Assembly (NCBI RefSeq): GCF_010747415.1
Contig: NZ_JAAGNZ010000002.1
Span: forward strand, 806,001-870,000
Source of the DNA: Spirosoma agri
Lineage (GTDB): Bacteria > Bacteroidota > Bacteroidia > Cytophagales > Spirosomataceae
Reading direction: 5' to 3'
Length of the DNA stretch: 64,000 bases
Below are positions 33,253 through 41,673 of the stretch, piece after piece. A program made the position numbers and the translations under genes. How positions within the stretch are numbered: the first letter of the stretch is position 1; each line of letters starts with the position of its first letter. The notes under the pieces are model-generated. The model was not told the DNA's origin, did not search any database, and was given only the letters and a program-made list of their open reading frames with translations.

Positions 33253-34596
33253 CTATAAGTAGCCTAGCTGATACTCTTCGTATTTGCGATAGAGCGTGCT
33301 AAGGCTGATGCCGAGGAGCCGGGCGGCTTCGGCTTTGTTGCCACTGGTGTGGCGCAATACCTGTTCGATGTGGTGTTTCTCGACCGTAGCGAGATCGTAA
33401 GAAAAAACAGCCGCCGGACCAGCTGGCGACTGAACATCCAGCGGCAGGTAGTCGGGCACCAGCGTTTGGCCGTCACTCAAAATGACCGCTCGTTCAATGA
33501 CGTTCTTCAATTCGCGGATATTGCCTTTCCAGCTGTATCGGGTTAGCGTTTCGATAAAAGCCGGGCTAAGTGTCATGTCTTTTTTACCGACTTTAGCAGC
33601 CTCCTGCCGGGTCAATACGTCGGCCAGAACCGGAATGTCATCGCGCCGGTCGCGTAGGGGAGGCAGTTCGATGGAAAACACGGAAAGTCGGTAGTATAAG
33701 TCAGACCGGAACTGGGCGGTTTCAGCATCATGTTTCAGGTCGCGGTTGGTGGCAGCAACGACCCGAACATCGGTTTTAGTTGGCTTGGTGTCGCCAACGC
33801 GCATGAACTCATGGGTTTCGAGCACACGTAATAATTTTGCCTGAAGGTCGAGCGCCATCTCGCCGATCTCATCCAGAAAAATCGTCCCTTTGTTGGCTTC
33901 CTCGAACAGCCCCTTTTTATCGCGCGTAGCCCCCGTGAACGATCCCGCCCGATGTCCGAAGAGTTCGCTTTCCAGAATTTCTTTACCCAAGGCGCTACAG
34001 TTGACGGCCACAAATGACCCCGCCCGGCGTAGACTTGCCTGATGAATAGCCTGCGCGAAAACCTCTTTCCCGGTTCCGGTTTCGCCCGTTAATAGCACCG
34101 TCGTATCGGTAACGGCGACTTTACGGGCTAAAGCAATCGCCTGCTGAATAGCCCGCGACTGACCGATAATTTTCTCAAAACCGTATTTTTGCTGAACCTG
34201 TTCTTCCAGCCGCTTGATCCGAAATTGTAACTGTGCTTTCTCGATAGCCCGGCTGACCAGCGGAATAATTCGGTCGTTGTCGTCGCCTTTGGTGATATAA
34301 TCGAAGGCCCCGTTTTTAATGGCTTTCACTCCGTCGGCAATGGTTCCGTAGGCGGTCAGAACGATGATTTCGGTAGCTGGCTGAATCGTTTTGACCTGAG
34401 CGGTCAGGTCGATACCGTTACCATCGGGGAGTTTTACATCACTGATAACCAGGTCAATCTCGGTGCGTTCCAGGATGCGCAATCCACTGCGGGCATCGTC
34501 GGCCTCCATCACCTGATAATCCTCCAATGTCAGGATTCGGGCCAGCAGTTGGCGGAGTTTGGGTTCGTCGTCAATGAGGAGAATGGTGCCAGGCAT
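33253..34596 (-). CDS. NtrC-family sigma-54 response regulator of the kdp cluster
   Basis: The 447-residue activator has a receiver domain (D9-D10, phosphorylation Asp53 in ISDVKLPDG), a central AAA+ domain, and a FIS-type helix-turn-helix (NKAEAARLLGISLSTLYRKYEE). The AAA+ part shows Walker A GETGTGKEV, GHRAGSFTGATRD (a GSFTGA form of the sigma-54 contact loop) and Walker B TIFLDEIGEM. It is the first gene of the potassium cluster, in the same direction as kdpFABC. It takes the place where other bacteria have KdpE, an OmpR-type regulator. Control of kdp by sigma-54 is inferred from this position. Confidence 0.92.
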   Translation of the reverse strand: MPGTILLIDDEPKLRQLLARILTLEDYQVMEADDARSGLRILERTEIDLVISDVKLPDGNGIDLTAQVKTIQPATEIIVLTAYGTIADGVKAIKNGAFDYITKGDDNDRIIPLVSRAIEKAQLQFRIKRLEEQVQQKYGFEKIIGQSRAIQQAIALARKVAVTDTTVLLTGETGTGKEVFAQAIHQASLRRAGSFVAVNCSALGKEILESELFGHRAGSFTGATRDKKGLFEEANKGTIFLDEIGEMALDLQAKLLRVLETHEFMRVGDTKPTKTDVRVVAATNRDLKHDAETAQFRSDLYYRLSVFSIELPPLRDRRDDIPVLADVLTRQEAAKVGKKDMTLSPAFIETLTRYSWKGNIRELKNVIERAVILSDGQTLVPDYLPLDVQSPAGPAAVFSYDLATVEKHHIEQVLRHTSGNKAEAARLLGISLSTLYRKYEEYQLGYL

Positions 34597-34708
34597 AGCA
34601 TTGGGTGCCGTTTAGGCGGAGCGGGAAGGCATGAATCGACCTGATTCGCTGGCAAAGATGATAAACCAGCGGGCTTTCTTACTACTCGTGACTGAATAAA
34701 TTGGAAAA

Positions 34709-34755
34709 TCCCTCAGTCATCGGGTGAATTTTTTATTCACCCGATGACTGAGGGA
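34709..34755. terminator. Terminator hairpin after the M28 peptidase gene
   Basis: The 21-bp arms at 34709-34729 and 34735-34755 are perfect complements with a loop of five T. On the minus strand the hairpin is followed by TTTTCCAATTTATT, fitting a terminator that starts 4 bases after the peptidase stop. Confidence 0.85.
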
Positions 34756-34758
34756 TGA

Positions 34759-36426
34759 CTATTTCACGACACGGGCTGGCCCAAACTTCGTTCCGAAAAA
34801 GTCGTCTTTATTCCAGGTGGGGCGGCTGTCGGCCTGGGCGGTCAAATAACCGATCAGGAATTGAAGCTGTACGTGTTTAGCCGCAGCGTTGAAATCGAAC
34901 GGCTGGTTCATGTCATCCTGTGGTGAATGGTAGATCGTTGCCCGCCAGTCGAGATTAAGTTTCGTGCCGTCGAGATTGGGATTGCCCGTTTGGGAGCCAC
35001 TCTTGATGAAAAGCGCCGGAATGCCCTGCCGAACAAAACTAAAATGATCGCTGCGCATGAATACCGTTTGTTCGGGAATCGGGTCGGGGCTGATCTGAAC
35101 ACCCACGAAGGCGGCTGCCACTTCTGTTTCGTGACCCAGACTCGAATGCTGTGCGCCGTAGGGAACAATGTCGAGCAGCGGATGAAAAAAGAACGGCATG
35201 TCCAGGCACAGATTCGCCACGATTTTCTCTTTCGGCACTGTCGGATTACTGGCGAAATAATCGGAACCGAGCAGGCCCATTTCTTCGCCTGTTACCCCTA
35301 CGAACAGAATCGAACGCCGGGGGGCTTTCGGTAACGACGCAAACAGCCGGGCCGTTTCGAGGTTGATGGCCACGCCCGACGCGTTATCGTGCGCACCGTT
35401 GTAGATCGAATCGCCCTTGACAGGCCGGCCAATGCCCAGATGATCGAGGTGGGCCACGTAGACGATGTATTCATTTTTGAGCACAGGGTCCGTTCCGGGG
35501 AGCACCGCCACTACATTTTGTCCGGCTACATCTTCCACCATATCCGTCTGGGTATGCAGGTGGGCCGACATGTTGAGCGGAAACGACTGGGACCGGTTTT
35601 TCAGCGCGGCAGATACCGCATCGCTGAACGACGTTCCGGCGTTGGTGAACAACAAGCGGGCCGCCGAATCACTCAGCGAAGCAGAACCCTTCAGTGCCGG
35701 AAAGGTCCGTTGTGGTTTTCCGCGTTTATCCAGCCAGCGGTAAATCCCCTGTCGGGCGCGGGGCGCGGCTGTCTCGATTCGGTTGCGTAGATCGGTGGGT
35801 AAACTGAATGACAGTACTCCCACGGCTCCGTGTGCTGCGGCTATCTCGGCTTTTGCCGATGAATAAAAAGCCCGTTGATTGGATGGGAACGTGGATGGCG
35901 CCCCGTTCACGTAGGCCACAATTTTTCCTTTCACATCGATACCTGCGTAATCGTCGTAATTCAATTCAGGCGCTGATACCCCATAACCTACAAATATGAC
36001 TGGTGCCGTGACGTCGCTGTTGGCGTGGTCAGGGTTAGGGTTCAGAATAAACTGCTTACCGTAGAGCAGAATTTTCTCGTTATCCTTTGAGTCGAACGCT
36101 AAAAAACTGGCTTTTTCTCGAACCTGCCACCGGCGCAGAGGTACAGCCTGACGGTAGGTGTTGTTCTCACCCGCCGGTTGCAGGCCCAACGCTTCGAGCT
36201 GGGTTTGCATGTAGTTCGCTGCCAACGCAAACCCCCGTGTACCGGGTTTACGCCCTTCGAGAGCATCATCCGACAGAAAACGCATGGCGGCCCGGATTGC
36301 TTCGGGCCGGACCGTTTTAGCCACGGTTTGGGCTTCTGCGGAAATGCTGCCAGACTGAGCCAGCGATGGACGCAGACTCAATAGACTGAGGACGACGCAA
36401 CAAGAAAGAGAGGGAAAAAAACGCAT
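34759..36426 (-). CDS. Secreted M28-family metallopeptidase
   Basis: This is a di-zinc aminopeptidase exported by a signal peptide (MRFFPSLSCCVVLSLLSL). The ATG at 36426 is preferred to a TTG at 36447. Residues about 120-240 resemble a PA (protease-associated) insert (VIFVGYGVSAPELNYDDYAGIDVKG). The zinc-binding set appears in order: AHLDHLG, GAHDNASG, TGEEMGLLGS, LCLDMP and SDHFSF. At 555 residues it is normal for PA-containing M28 peptidases. It is a single transcription unit with its own terminator and probably feeds the cell on peptides in the periplasm. Confidence 0.9.
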   Translation of the reverse strand: MRFFPSLSCCVVLSLLSLRPSLAQSGSISAEAQTVAKTVRPEAIRAAMRFLSDDALEGRKPGTRGFALAANYMQTQLEALGLQPAGENNTYRQAVPLRRWQVREKASFLAFDSKDNEKILLYGKQFILNPNPDHANSDVTAPVIFVGYGVSAPELNYDDYAGIDVKGKIVAYVNGAPSTFPSNQRAFYSSAKAEIAAAHGAVGVLSFSLPTDLRNRIETAAPRARQGIYRWLDKRGKPQRTFPALKGSASLSDSAARLLFTNAGTSFSDAVSAALKNRSQSFPLNMSAHLHTQTDMVEDVAGQNVVAVLPGTDPVLKNEYIVYVAHLDHLGIGRPVKGDSIYNGAHDNASGVAINLETARLFASLPKAPRRSILFVGVTGEEMGLLGSDYFASNPTVPKEKIVANLCLDMPFFFHPLLDIVPYGAQHSSLGHETEVAAAFVGVQISPDPIPEQTVFMRSDHFSFVRQGIPALFIKSGSQTGNPNLDGTKLNLDWRATIYHSPQDDMNQPFDFNAAAKHVQLQFLIGYLTAQADSRPTWNKDDFFGTKFGPARVVK

Positions 36427-36716
36427 GCTATGATGTGTGAAGTGCAAAACGAGTCGACTAAGATAACCGACGATTTCTGTAGATCAAATTTTGGAACGGC
36501 CTCGGTGGATTCGTGAGTGGCTGAAACCTATGCGTTACGTTGGCTGGGTCAGGCTCCCGCTTAGCCCGTCAACTGATCTACCAAGGCCAATCTCGAACTT
36601 GCCGTAGCTAAAATAATAGCCACGGGTTAAATTGGCGAAGGACTGGTATATTCGCCGGGCCAATCGAACCAAATTTAATTCCGTCGCAACCGGCAACTAG
36701 ACAAAACCACCTCATC

Positions 36717-37655
36717 GTGAAGAAACTACCCGTAATCATCGATTGTGACCCCGGTCACGACGATGCCGTGATGCTCATGCTGGCCGTTGGTAGCGGCCTA
36801 TTTGACATCAAGGCGATCACCACTTCCGCCGGAAACCAGACTCAGGAAAAAACGCTGAAGAATGCGTTGCGGCTCAAGGCCTTGTTGGAAATCGAGACTC
36901 CCATCTACAAAGGATGTGAAAAGCCGTTGTTTCGCGAACTTATCATTGCCGACTACGTGCACGGCGAAATGGGAATGGACGGCCCTATTCTACCCGATCC
37001 TACGATCAACCCCGAATCCCTGTCCGCCGTTGAGGCCATTGCCGCTATTCTGACCAACAGTTCGGAAAAGATAACGATTGTACCTACCGGTCCATTGACT
37101 AATATTGCTACCTTTCTGCTGGCCTACCCACATCTAAAACCCCGGATTGCGCGAATTTCGCTGATGGGCGGTGGTGCTTTCCGGGGGAATATGACACCAA
37201 CGGCTGAGTTCAATATCTATGTCGACCCCGAAGCCGCTGCTGTCGTGTTCAACTCGGGCGTTCCGATTACCATGTGTGGGCTGGATGTTACACACAAAGC
37301 ATTAGTTTTTCAGGAAGATATTGATCTGTTCAGGTCGATAGGCAACAAGACGGGAACGGTACTCGCGGACCTGATGGATTTTTTCTCTATCTTTTATCGG
37401 AAGGAACGGACGGAATTGAATGGGGGAGCCGCTCTGCACGATCCGTGCGCAATTGCCTGGCTGATCGATCCGTCTATGTTCCAGTCAAAGACCTGCTACG
37501 TCGATGTAGAAGTGACGGGCAAGTTGACGATGGGCACCACCGTTGTCGATTTCTTCGATGTGTTGAAAAAGACGCCAAACGCGGAAGTCGTCTATGACAT
37601 CGACCGGGAGAAGTACATAAAACTAATCTACGATTCAGTCAAGAAGCTGCCCTAA
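36717..37655 (+). CDS. Inosine-uridine preferring nucleoside hydrolase
   Basis: This enzyme cleaves ribonucleosides to base and ribose. The 312-residue protein starts with GTG at 36717 and reads KKLPVIIDCDPGHDDAVMLM, the DxDPGxDD calcium-binding motif of the family. VPTGPLTNIA and LMGGGAFRGNMTPTAEFNIYVDPEAA are the further conserved blocks, and GAALHDPCAIAWLI holds the final Asp. The 269 bases upstream hold no other gene and no clear promoter box. Confidence 0.92.
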   Translation: MKKLPVIIDCDPGHDDAVMLMLAVGSGLFDIKAITTSAGNQTQEKTLKNALRLKALLEIETPIYKGCEKPLFRELIIADYVHGEMGMDGPILPDPTINPESLSAVEAIAAILTNSSEKITIVPTGPLTNIATFLLAYPHLKPRIARISLMGGGAFRGNMTPTAEFNIYVDPEAAAVVFNSGVPITMCGLDVTHKALVFQEDIDLFRSIGNKTGTVLADLMDFFSIFYRKERTELNGGAALHDPCAIAWLIDPSMFQSKTCYVDVEVTGKLTMGTTVVDFFDVLKKTPNAEVVYDIDREKYIKLIYDSVKKLP

Positions 37656-37667
37656 TGGGTAAGGTCG

Positions 37668-37715
37668 TAAATCAGAAGCGCCCGAAAATGTCACTTTTCG
37701 GGCGCTTCTGATTTA
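37668..37715. terminator. Strong bidirectional terminator
   Basis: The arms at 37668-37688 and 37695-37715 form 21 perfect pairs with the 6-base loop TGTCAC. It lies between the convergent nucleoside hydrolase and lipoprotein genes. Confidence 0.9.
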
Positions 37716-37748
37716 TGGGGTACGTCGACAACTAGTTTGAGCTACTAA

Positions 37749-38336
37749 TTAAAACCAGGGTCGCCTGACTTTGAATGATCGTTTCAGACCGCTGATCATC
37801 AGGAACGCACCAACGATACCGAAAATAATGGCCAGTATGGTGACGTGCAAAATGGCGAACAGAATGGCGACCAAAAGAATAATAACCGATGCTTTGAGTT
37901 TCCAACTGATTCGTTGCCACCAGTTTAACTCCTCCCGTAAGGGTATGCCAAGGCCCTGACGAATCTTGTTGCCGAGCCGAAGCTGACCCTTGGGTTTCGG
38001 CTTGGGCTTCGGCTGTTGGTCAACGGCTTCGGTGGCCTTAGCCAATAACGACTGTATGTGCTGCATCCGGCGTTCGACGTGGCTAGCTGTCGATTGGACT
38101 AGCTGACTTCTCGTACTGGCAACCGCCGGAACGGCTGATTCCGGCATAATAGCTACGAGTTGCTCCGAGAGTAAGACCAAATCCGGTCGTGAACTAGCCG
38201 CTTCATCAACTCGTTTTTCGAGGGCTATGCGTGCAGCCGCTGGATGTGACGTTGGTTGGAAATACGCAACGGGCCGATGGCAGGACGAAAAGAAAAGACA
38301 TAACGCAGCGACGAAAAGGACAGCGGTATTTTTCAT
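37749..38336 (-). CDS. Lipoprotein-like hypothetical with C-terminal membrane helices
   Basis: The 195-residue protein begins MKNTAVLFVAALCLFFSSCHRP, a lipoprotein signal with the Cys at residue 19. A helical middle part ends in the Pro-Lys run QPKPKPKPKGQ (about residues 107-117). The C-terminal part has a Trp-rich approach (LNWWQRISWKL) and two packed hydrophobic segments up to LMISGLKRSF. A protein with both a lipid anchor and C-terminal helices is unusual. I do not recognise a family. Confidence 0.65.
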   Translation of the reverse strand: MKNTAVLFVAALCLFFSSCHRPVAYFQPTSHPAAARIALEKRVDEAASSRPDLVLLSEQLVAIMPESAVPAVASTRSQLVQSTASHVERRMQHIQSLLAKATEAVDQQPKPKPKPKGQLRLGNKIRQGLGIPLREELNWWQRISWKLKASVIILLVAILFAILHVTILAIIFGIVGAFLMISGLKRSFKVRRPWF

Positions 38337-38514
38337 TAGGTAGAGTTAAACGATCGGCAATTACGGAAGCAAATGTTCACTTTACAACGAACCGGAAAGG
38401 CCGGTTGATATGAATAACGAAAAAAAGCCTACAAAATAGCCTGATCGTAGCCCGGAACGAAGTCGGATAAGTAGGAGAGGCCAAGGGCCTTTCTTTTGCA
38501 GAAAATCCTGTTTT

Positions 38515-39783
38515 ATGAATCGTATCCCGCTCTGGTTCGTGCTCCCTTTCTTCGCCGTTAGTATGGCCAGCGGGCAGCAGGCTGATCCGGCTTACAACTA
38601 CGACGAAGCCAGCGTGGGAGCGTATACCTTACCTGATCCGCTGCTCACTAGTAAAGGCAAGCGCGTGACAAATGTTGCCGACTGGGAGCGTCGCCGGGCC
38701 GAATTAATCCAGCTATTTGCGGAGAACGTCTACGGAAAGACACCTCAACAAAACGTCAAGCTTCGGTTCCAGACGGTACAGACAACGGACAATGCGCTGA
38801 ATGGACTGGCTATCCGGAAACAGGTGTCTATTTTCTTTGTCGACTACCCACAACTGCCGCCAATTGACGTGTTAGTGTACATACCAAAGGCTGCGAATAA
38901 GCCGGTTCCGGTATTTCTGGGCCTGAATTTTTGCGGAAACCATTGCGTCACCACGGAAGCCGACATTCCACTTTCTACGCGCTGGATGGGCGACGGACCG
39001 GGCGACGTGTCACAAAACAACAAGGCTACCCAAAAAGCGCGTGGCATGCAGGCCCGGCGCTGGCCCATTGAAACAATATTAAAACGCGGCTACGCCGTAG
39101 CAACCGCCTATTATGGCGACATCGAACCTGATCATCCGCAAGGGTGGCGTTCCGGAATTCGTTCTGTTCTGGGCGATACCTCGCGTGCCGACAATTGGGG
39201 AGCCATCGGGGCCTGGGCCTGGGGGATGAGTCGCATTGCCGATTACCTCGCCACTGAACCCGCTCTTGACGCGCAGCGAATCAATAGTATCGGTCATTCC
39301 CGCATCGGGAAAGCGGCCATATGGGCCGGTGCACAGGACAAACGGTTCGTAGCCGTCATTGCCAATGAAGCTGGCGAAGGCGGATCGGCGCTGGCCCGGC
39401 GTTGGTATGGCGAAACTGTCGAACGAATCAATACGTCTTTTCCGCACTGGTTTTGTGATCGGTATAAAACGTTCAGTAAGCGTGTCGCTGACTTGCCCGT
39501 CGATCAGCATGAGTTGCTGGCGCTGGTAGCACCGCGCCCGCTTTATGTTGCCAGCGCCGAGGAAGATCAATGGTCAGATCCCAAAGGGGAGTTTCTGGGC
39601 GCGGCTCAAACGGAGCCCGTTTACCGACTGTATGGCAAAATCGGACTGGGTACAACTACATTTCCCGCCGTTAATCAACCGGTTGGGCACACCGTCCGCT
39701 ACCATATGCGAAGCGGTAAGCACGACGTCACCGACTACGATTGGGCACAATACTTGCGCTTTGCGGATGCATTAGTCCGGTAG
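38515..39783 (+). CDS. Secreted CE15-type (glucuronoyl methylesterase-like) alpha/beta hydrolase
   Basis: Family CE15 esterases break ester bonds between glucuronoxylan and lignin. The 422-residue protein has a signal peptide (to about GQQ at residue 22). The nucleophile motif reads INSIGHSRIGKAAIWAGA, the family's G-x-S-R-x-G-K. ANEAGEGGSALARRWYGETV and FPHWFCDRYKTF are also family hallmarks. The candidate catalytic His is in SGKHDVTDYDW near the C-terminus. The motif has His where fungal enzymes have Cys (GCSRxGK), seen in some bacterial members. It stands alone, without other xylan genes. Confidence 0.82.
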   Translation: MNRIPLWFVLPFFAVSMASGQQADPAYNYDEASVGAYTLPDPLLTSKGKRVTNVADWERRRAELIQLFAENVYGKTPQQNVKLRFQTVQTTDNALNGLAIRKQVSIFFVDYPQLPPIDVLVYIPKAANKPVPVFLGLNFCGNHCVTTEADIPLSTRWMGDGPGDVSQNNKATQKARGMQARRWPIETILKRGYAVATAYYGDIEPDHPQGWRSGIRSVLGDTSRADNWGAIGAWAWGMSRIADYLATEPALDAQRINSIGHSRIGKAAIWAGAQDKRFVAVIANEAGEGGSALARRWYGETVERINTSFPHWFCDRYKTFSKRVADLPVDQHELLALVAPRPLYVASAEEDQWSDPKGEFLGAAQTEPVYRLYGKIGLGTTTFPAVNQPVGHTVRYHMRSGKHDVTDYDWAQYLRFADALVR

Positions 39784-39790
39784 TCCTGCC

Positions 39791-39798
39791 TACCTTTG
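39791..39798 (+). promoter_or_regulatory. Bacteroidota -7 box (TACCTTTG), leaderless layout
   Basis: TACCTTTG is followed by four bases (TGGC) and then the ATG of the NUDIX gene at 39803. Transcription should start at or next to the ATG, giving a leaderless mRNA. Confidence 0.5.
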
Positions 39799-39802
39799 TG
39801 GC

Positions 39803-40354
39803 ATGATTCCAGAAAATGATCCCCGGCCCTGGACGGTCGAAAATTCCGAATATCTTTATCGGTTGCCCTGGTTTACCGTTCGAAAAGATGCCATCAAAAT
39901 GGAAAAGGGTGGCGCTATTCCCGATTATTTCGTCTTCGAATACCCCGCCTGGATCAACGTAGTGGCGGTTACGACGGAAGGGCAACTTGTTCTGATCCGA
40001 CAGTACAGACATGGCATTGCGGGCGTGCATTACGAGCTATGCGCGGGCGTCGTTGATCCGGGTGAAGAGCCACTCGCTGCGGCTCAGCGCGAATTGCTGG
40101 AAGAAACGGGTTTCGGTGGAGGACAATGGACACCGTTGCTAACCCTGTCGGCCAATCCGGGCACGCACGCCAACCTGACCTATTCGTTTCTGGCAATGGG
40201 TGTTGACCAGAAACAGGCCCAGCATCTTGAATCAACGGAAGAAATTACGGTGCATATTATATCCCCCAATCGGATGGTGGAGATCATCAATCAGGGTGAA
40301 ATGATGCAGTCGCTGCACATAGCCCCGCTCCTGAAATACCTGTCCGGGCTGTGA
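39803..40354 (+). CDS. NUDIX hydrolase
   Basis: The 183-residue protein belongs to the ADP-sugar pyrophosphatase-like NUDIX group. The NUDIX box GVVDPGEEPLAAAQRELLEE continues TGF, matching GX5EX7REUXEEXGU. The N-terminal strand part (YLYRLPWFTVRKDAIKM) and QLVLIRQYRHGIAGVHYEL are typical of ADP-ribose pyrophosphatases. The substrate is not certain. The start is an ATG only four bases after a -7 box. The gene follows the esterase gene by 19 bases. Confidence 0.88.
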   Translation: MIPENDPRPWTVENSEYLYRLPWFTVRKDAIKMEKGGAIPDYFVFEYPAWINVVAVTTEGQLVLIRQYRHGIAGVHYELCAGVVDPGEEPLAAAQRELLEETGFGGGQWTPLLTLSANPGTHANLTYSFLAMGVDQKQAQHLESTEEITVHIISPNRMVEIINQGEMMQSLHIAPLLKYLSGL

Positions 40355-40429
40355 TTCGCGTGAGTCAGCCGACGAACATTGATTTCGATGATGTTAATGA
40401 TTTTGAGTTTCCAGGACTTTCTAAACCAG

Positions 40430-40437
40430 TATCTTTG
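40430..40437 (+). promoter_or_regulatory. Bacteroidota -7 promoter box (TATCTTTG)
   Basis: The box lies 75 bases before the ATG at 40513 and inside an upstream extension of that frame. It argues that the aminotransferase starts at 40513, not at the GTG at 40351. TTTG at 40402-40405 is a -33 candidate at a spacing slightly too long. Confidence 0.5.
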
Positions 40438-40512
40438 TCGTTCAAATTGACTGGCAGCCTACTTTTACTATACACGCGGCTGATCCGATCAATCCGAAAA
40501 TTACCGTTCAGA

Positions 40513-41673
40513 ATGATAATTCCCCTGGCTCACCGAGCCGATCAAACGCAAGAGTACTACTTTTCGGTAAAACTGGCCGAAGTGCGTCGCCTTCAGGCGG
40601 CTGGACATGACATTATAAATATGGGTATTGGCAATCCCGATCTCATGCCATCGGCCAACACGCTCGATGCGCTGGTGCAATCGGTGCAACAGCCAACCGC
40701 ACATGGGTATCAACCCTACAAAGGAACACCGGGCTTTCGGCAGGCTATCGCTGCGTTTTATGGGCATACGTACGGCGTCACACTCGACGCCGATACCGAA
40801 ATTCTGCCATTGATCGGGTCCAAAGAAGGAATTACCCATATTTCGCTAACCTTCCTAAATGAAGGTGATGGCGTGTTGGTGCCGGAATTGGGCTATCCTG
40901 CTTATCGCGCCGTGAGCCAGATGGTGGGTGCCACGGTTCAGGAATATCCATTGCTCGAACACGGCGGTTGGCAACCCGATTGGGAAGCTATGACCGATCT
41001 GGTGAGCCGTTTGTCGACGAAGATCATCTGGATGAATTACCCGCACATGCCGACGGGGGCACCCGCAACCCGCGCCTTGTTTGAGCGGGCAGTGCGGTTT
41101 GCGCATGATCACCAGTTGTTGCTGTGCCACGACAATCCATACAGCCTGATTCTGAATAAAAAAGCACCCATCAGTCTGTTGTCGATCGATGGCGCACGAG
41201 AAGTAGCCGTAGAATTGAATTCGCTGAGTAAGTCGCACAACATGGCCGGCTGGCGTATTGGTTGGATGGCTGGTGAAAAGGCGTACGTCGATGCGGTGCT
41301 GACGATCAAAAGCAACGTCGATTCGGGGCAGTTCAAGCCACTGATGGACGCGGCTACCGAAGCGCTTACGAACACCGACGAGTGGCACCGGGAACGCAAC
41401 GCGGTGTACCAGGGGCGGCTGGATGCTGTTCATGCTTTACTAGACGCCCTGAATTGCTCGTACACGACCGATCAGGAGGGGCTATTCATTTGGGCAAAAC
41501 TACCCGACTCGGTAGCATCGGCGGAACAGTTTGTGAACGACCTGCTGCTCAATAAACACGTGTTCATCGCGCCGGGCTTCATCTTTGGCCCGAAGGGAAA
41601 TCGTTACATTCGGGTATCCCTATGCATGCCGAAAGAGCGAATAGAAGAGGCTGTAAAACGAGTAAAAGAATGA
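40513..41673 (+). CDS. PLP-dependent aminotransferase, probably aromatic
   Basis: The start chosen is the ATG at 40513 (MIIPLAHRADQTQEYYFSVKLAEV), because the frame from the GTG at 40351 passes through a promoter box. Class I/II features are PTAHGYQPYKGTPGFRQAIA, HDNPYSL (cofactor Asp) and the PLP lysine in SLSKSHNMAGWRIGW. The sequence resembles LL-diaminopimelate/aromatic aminotransferases. Its stop overlaps the start of prephenate dehydrogenase (ATGA at 41670), so it most likely transaminates 4-hydroxyphenylpyruvate or phenylpyruvate. Confidence 0.87.
   Translation: MIIPLAHRADQTQEYYFSVKLAEVRRLQAAGHDIINMGIGNPDLMPSANTLDALVQSVQQPTAHGYQPYKGTPGFRQAIAAFYGHTYGVTLDADTEILPLIGSKEGITHISLTFLNEGDGVLVPELGYPAYRAVSQMVGATVQEYPLLEHGGWQPDWEAMTDLVSRLSTKIIWMNYPHMPTGAPATRALFERAVRFAHDHQLLLCHDNPYSLILNKKAPISLLSIDGAREVAVELNSLSKSHNMAGWRIGWMAGEKAYVDAVLTIKSNVDSGQFKPLMDAATEALTNTDEWHRERNAVYQGRLDAVHALLDALNCSYTTDQEGLFIWAKLPDSVASAEQFVNDLLLNKHVFIAPGFIFGPKGNRYIRVSLCMPKERIEEAVKRVKE

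Noticed and set aside
36448..36716. Possible RNA gene or riboswitch ahead of the nucleoside hydrolase
   Set aside because: No cloverleaf, conserved switch motif or strong hairpin could be identified in the 269 bases.
40351..40512. N-terminal extension of the aminotransferase from a GTG
   Set aside because: It includes a -7 promoter box, lacks similarity to aminotransferase N-termini and overlaps the NUDIX stop; the ATG at 40513 starts the conserved part.
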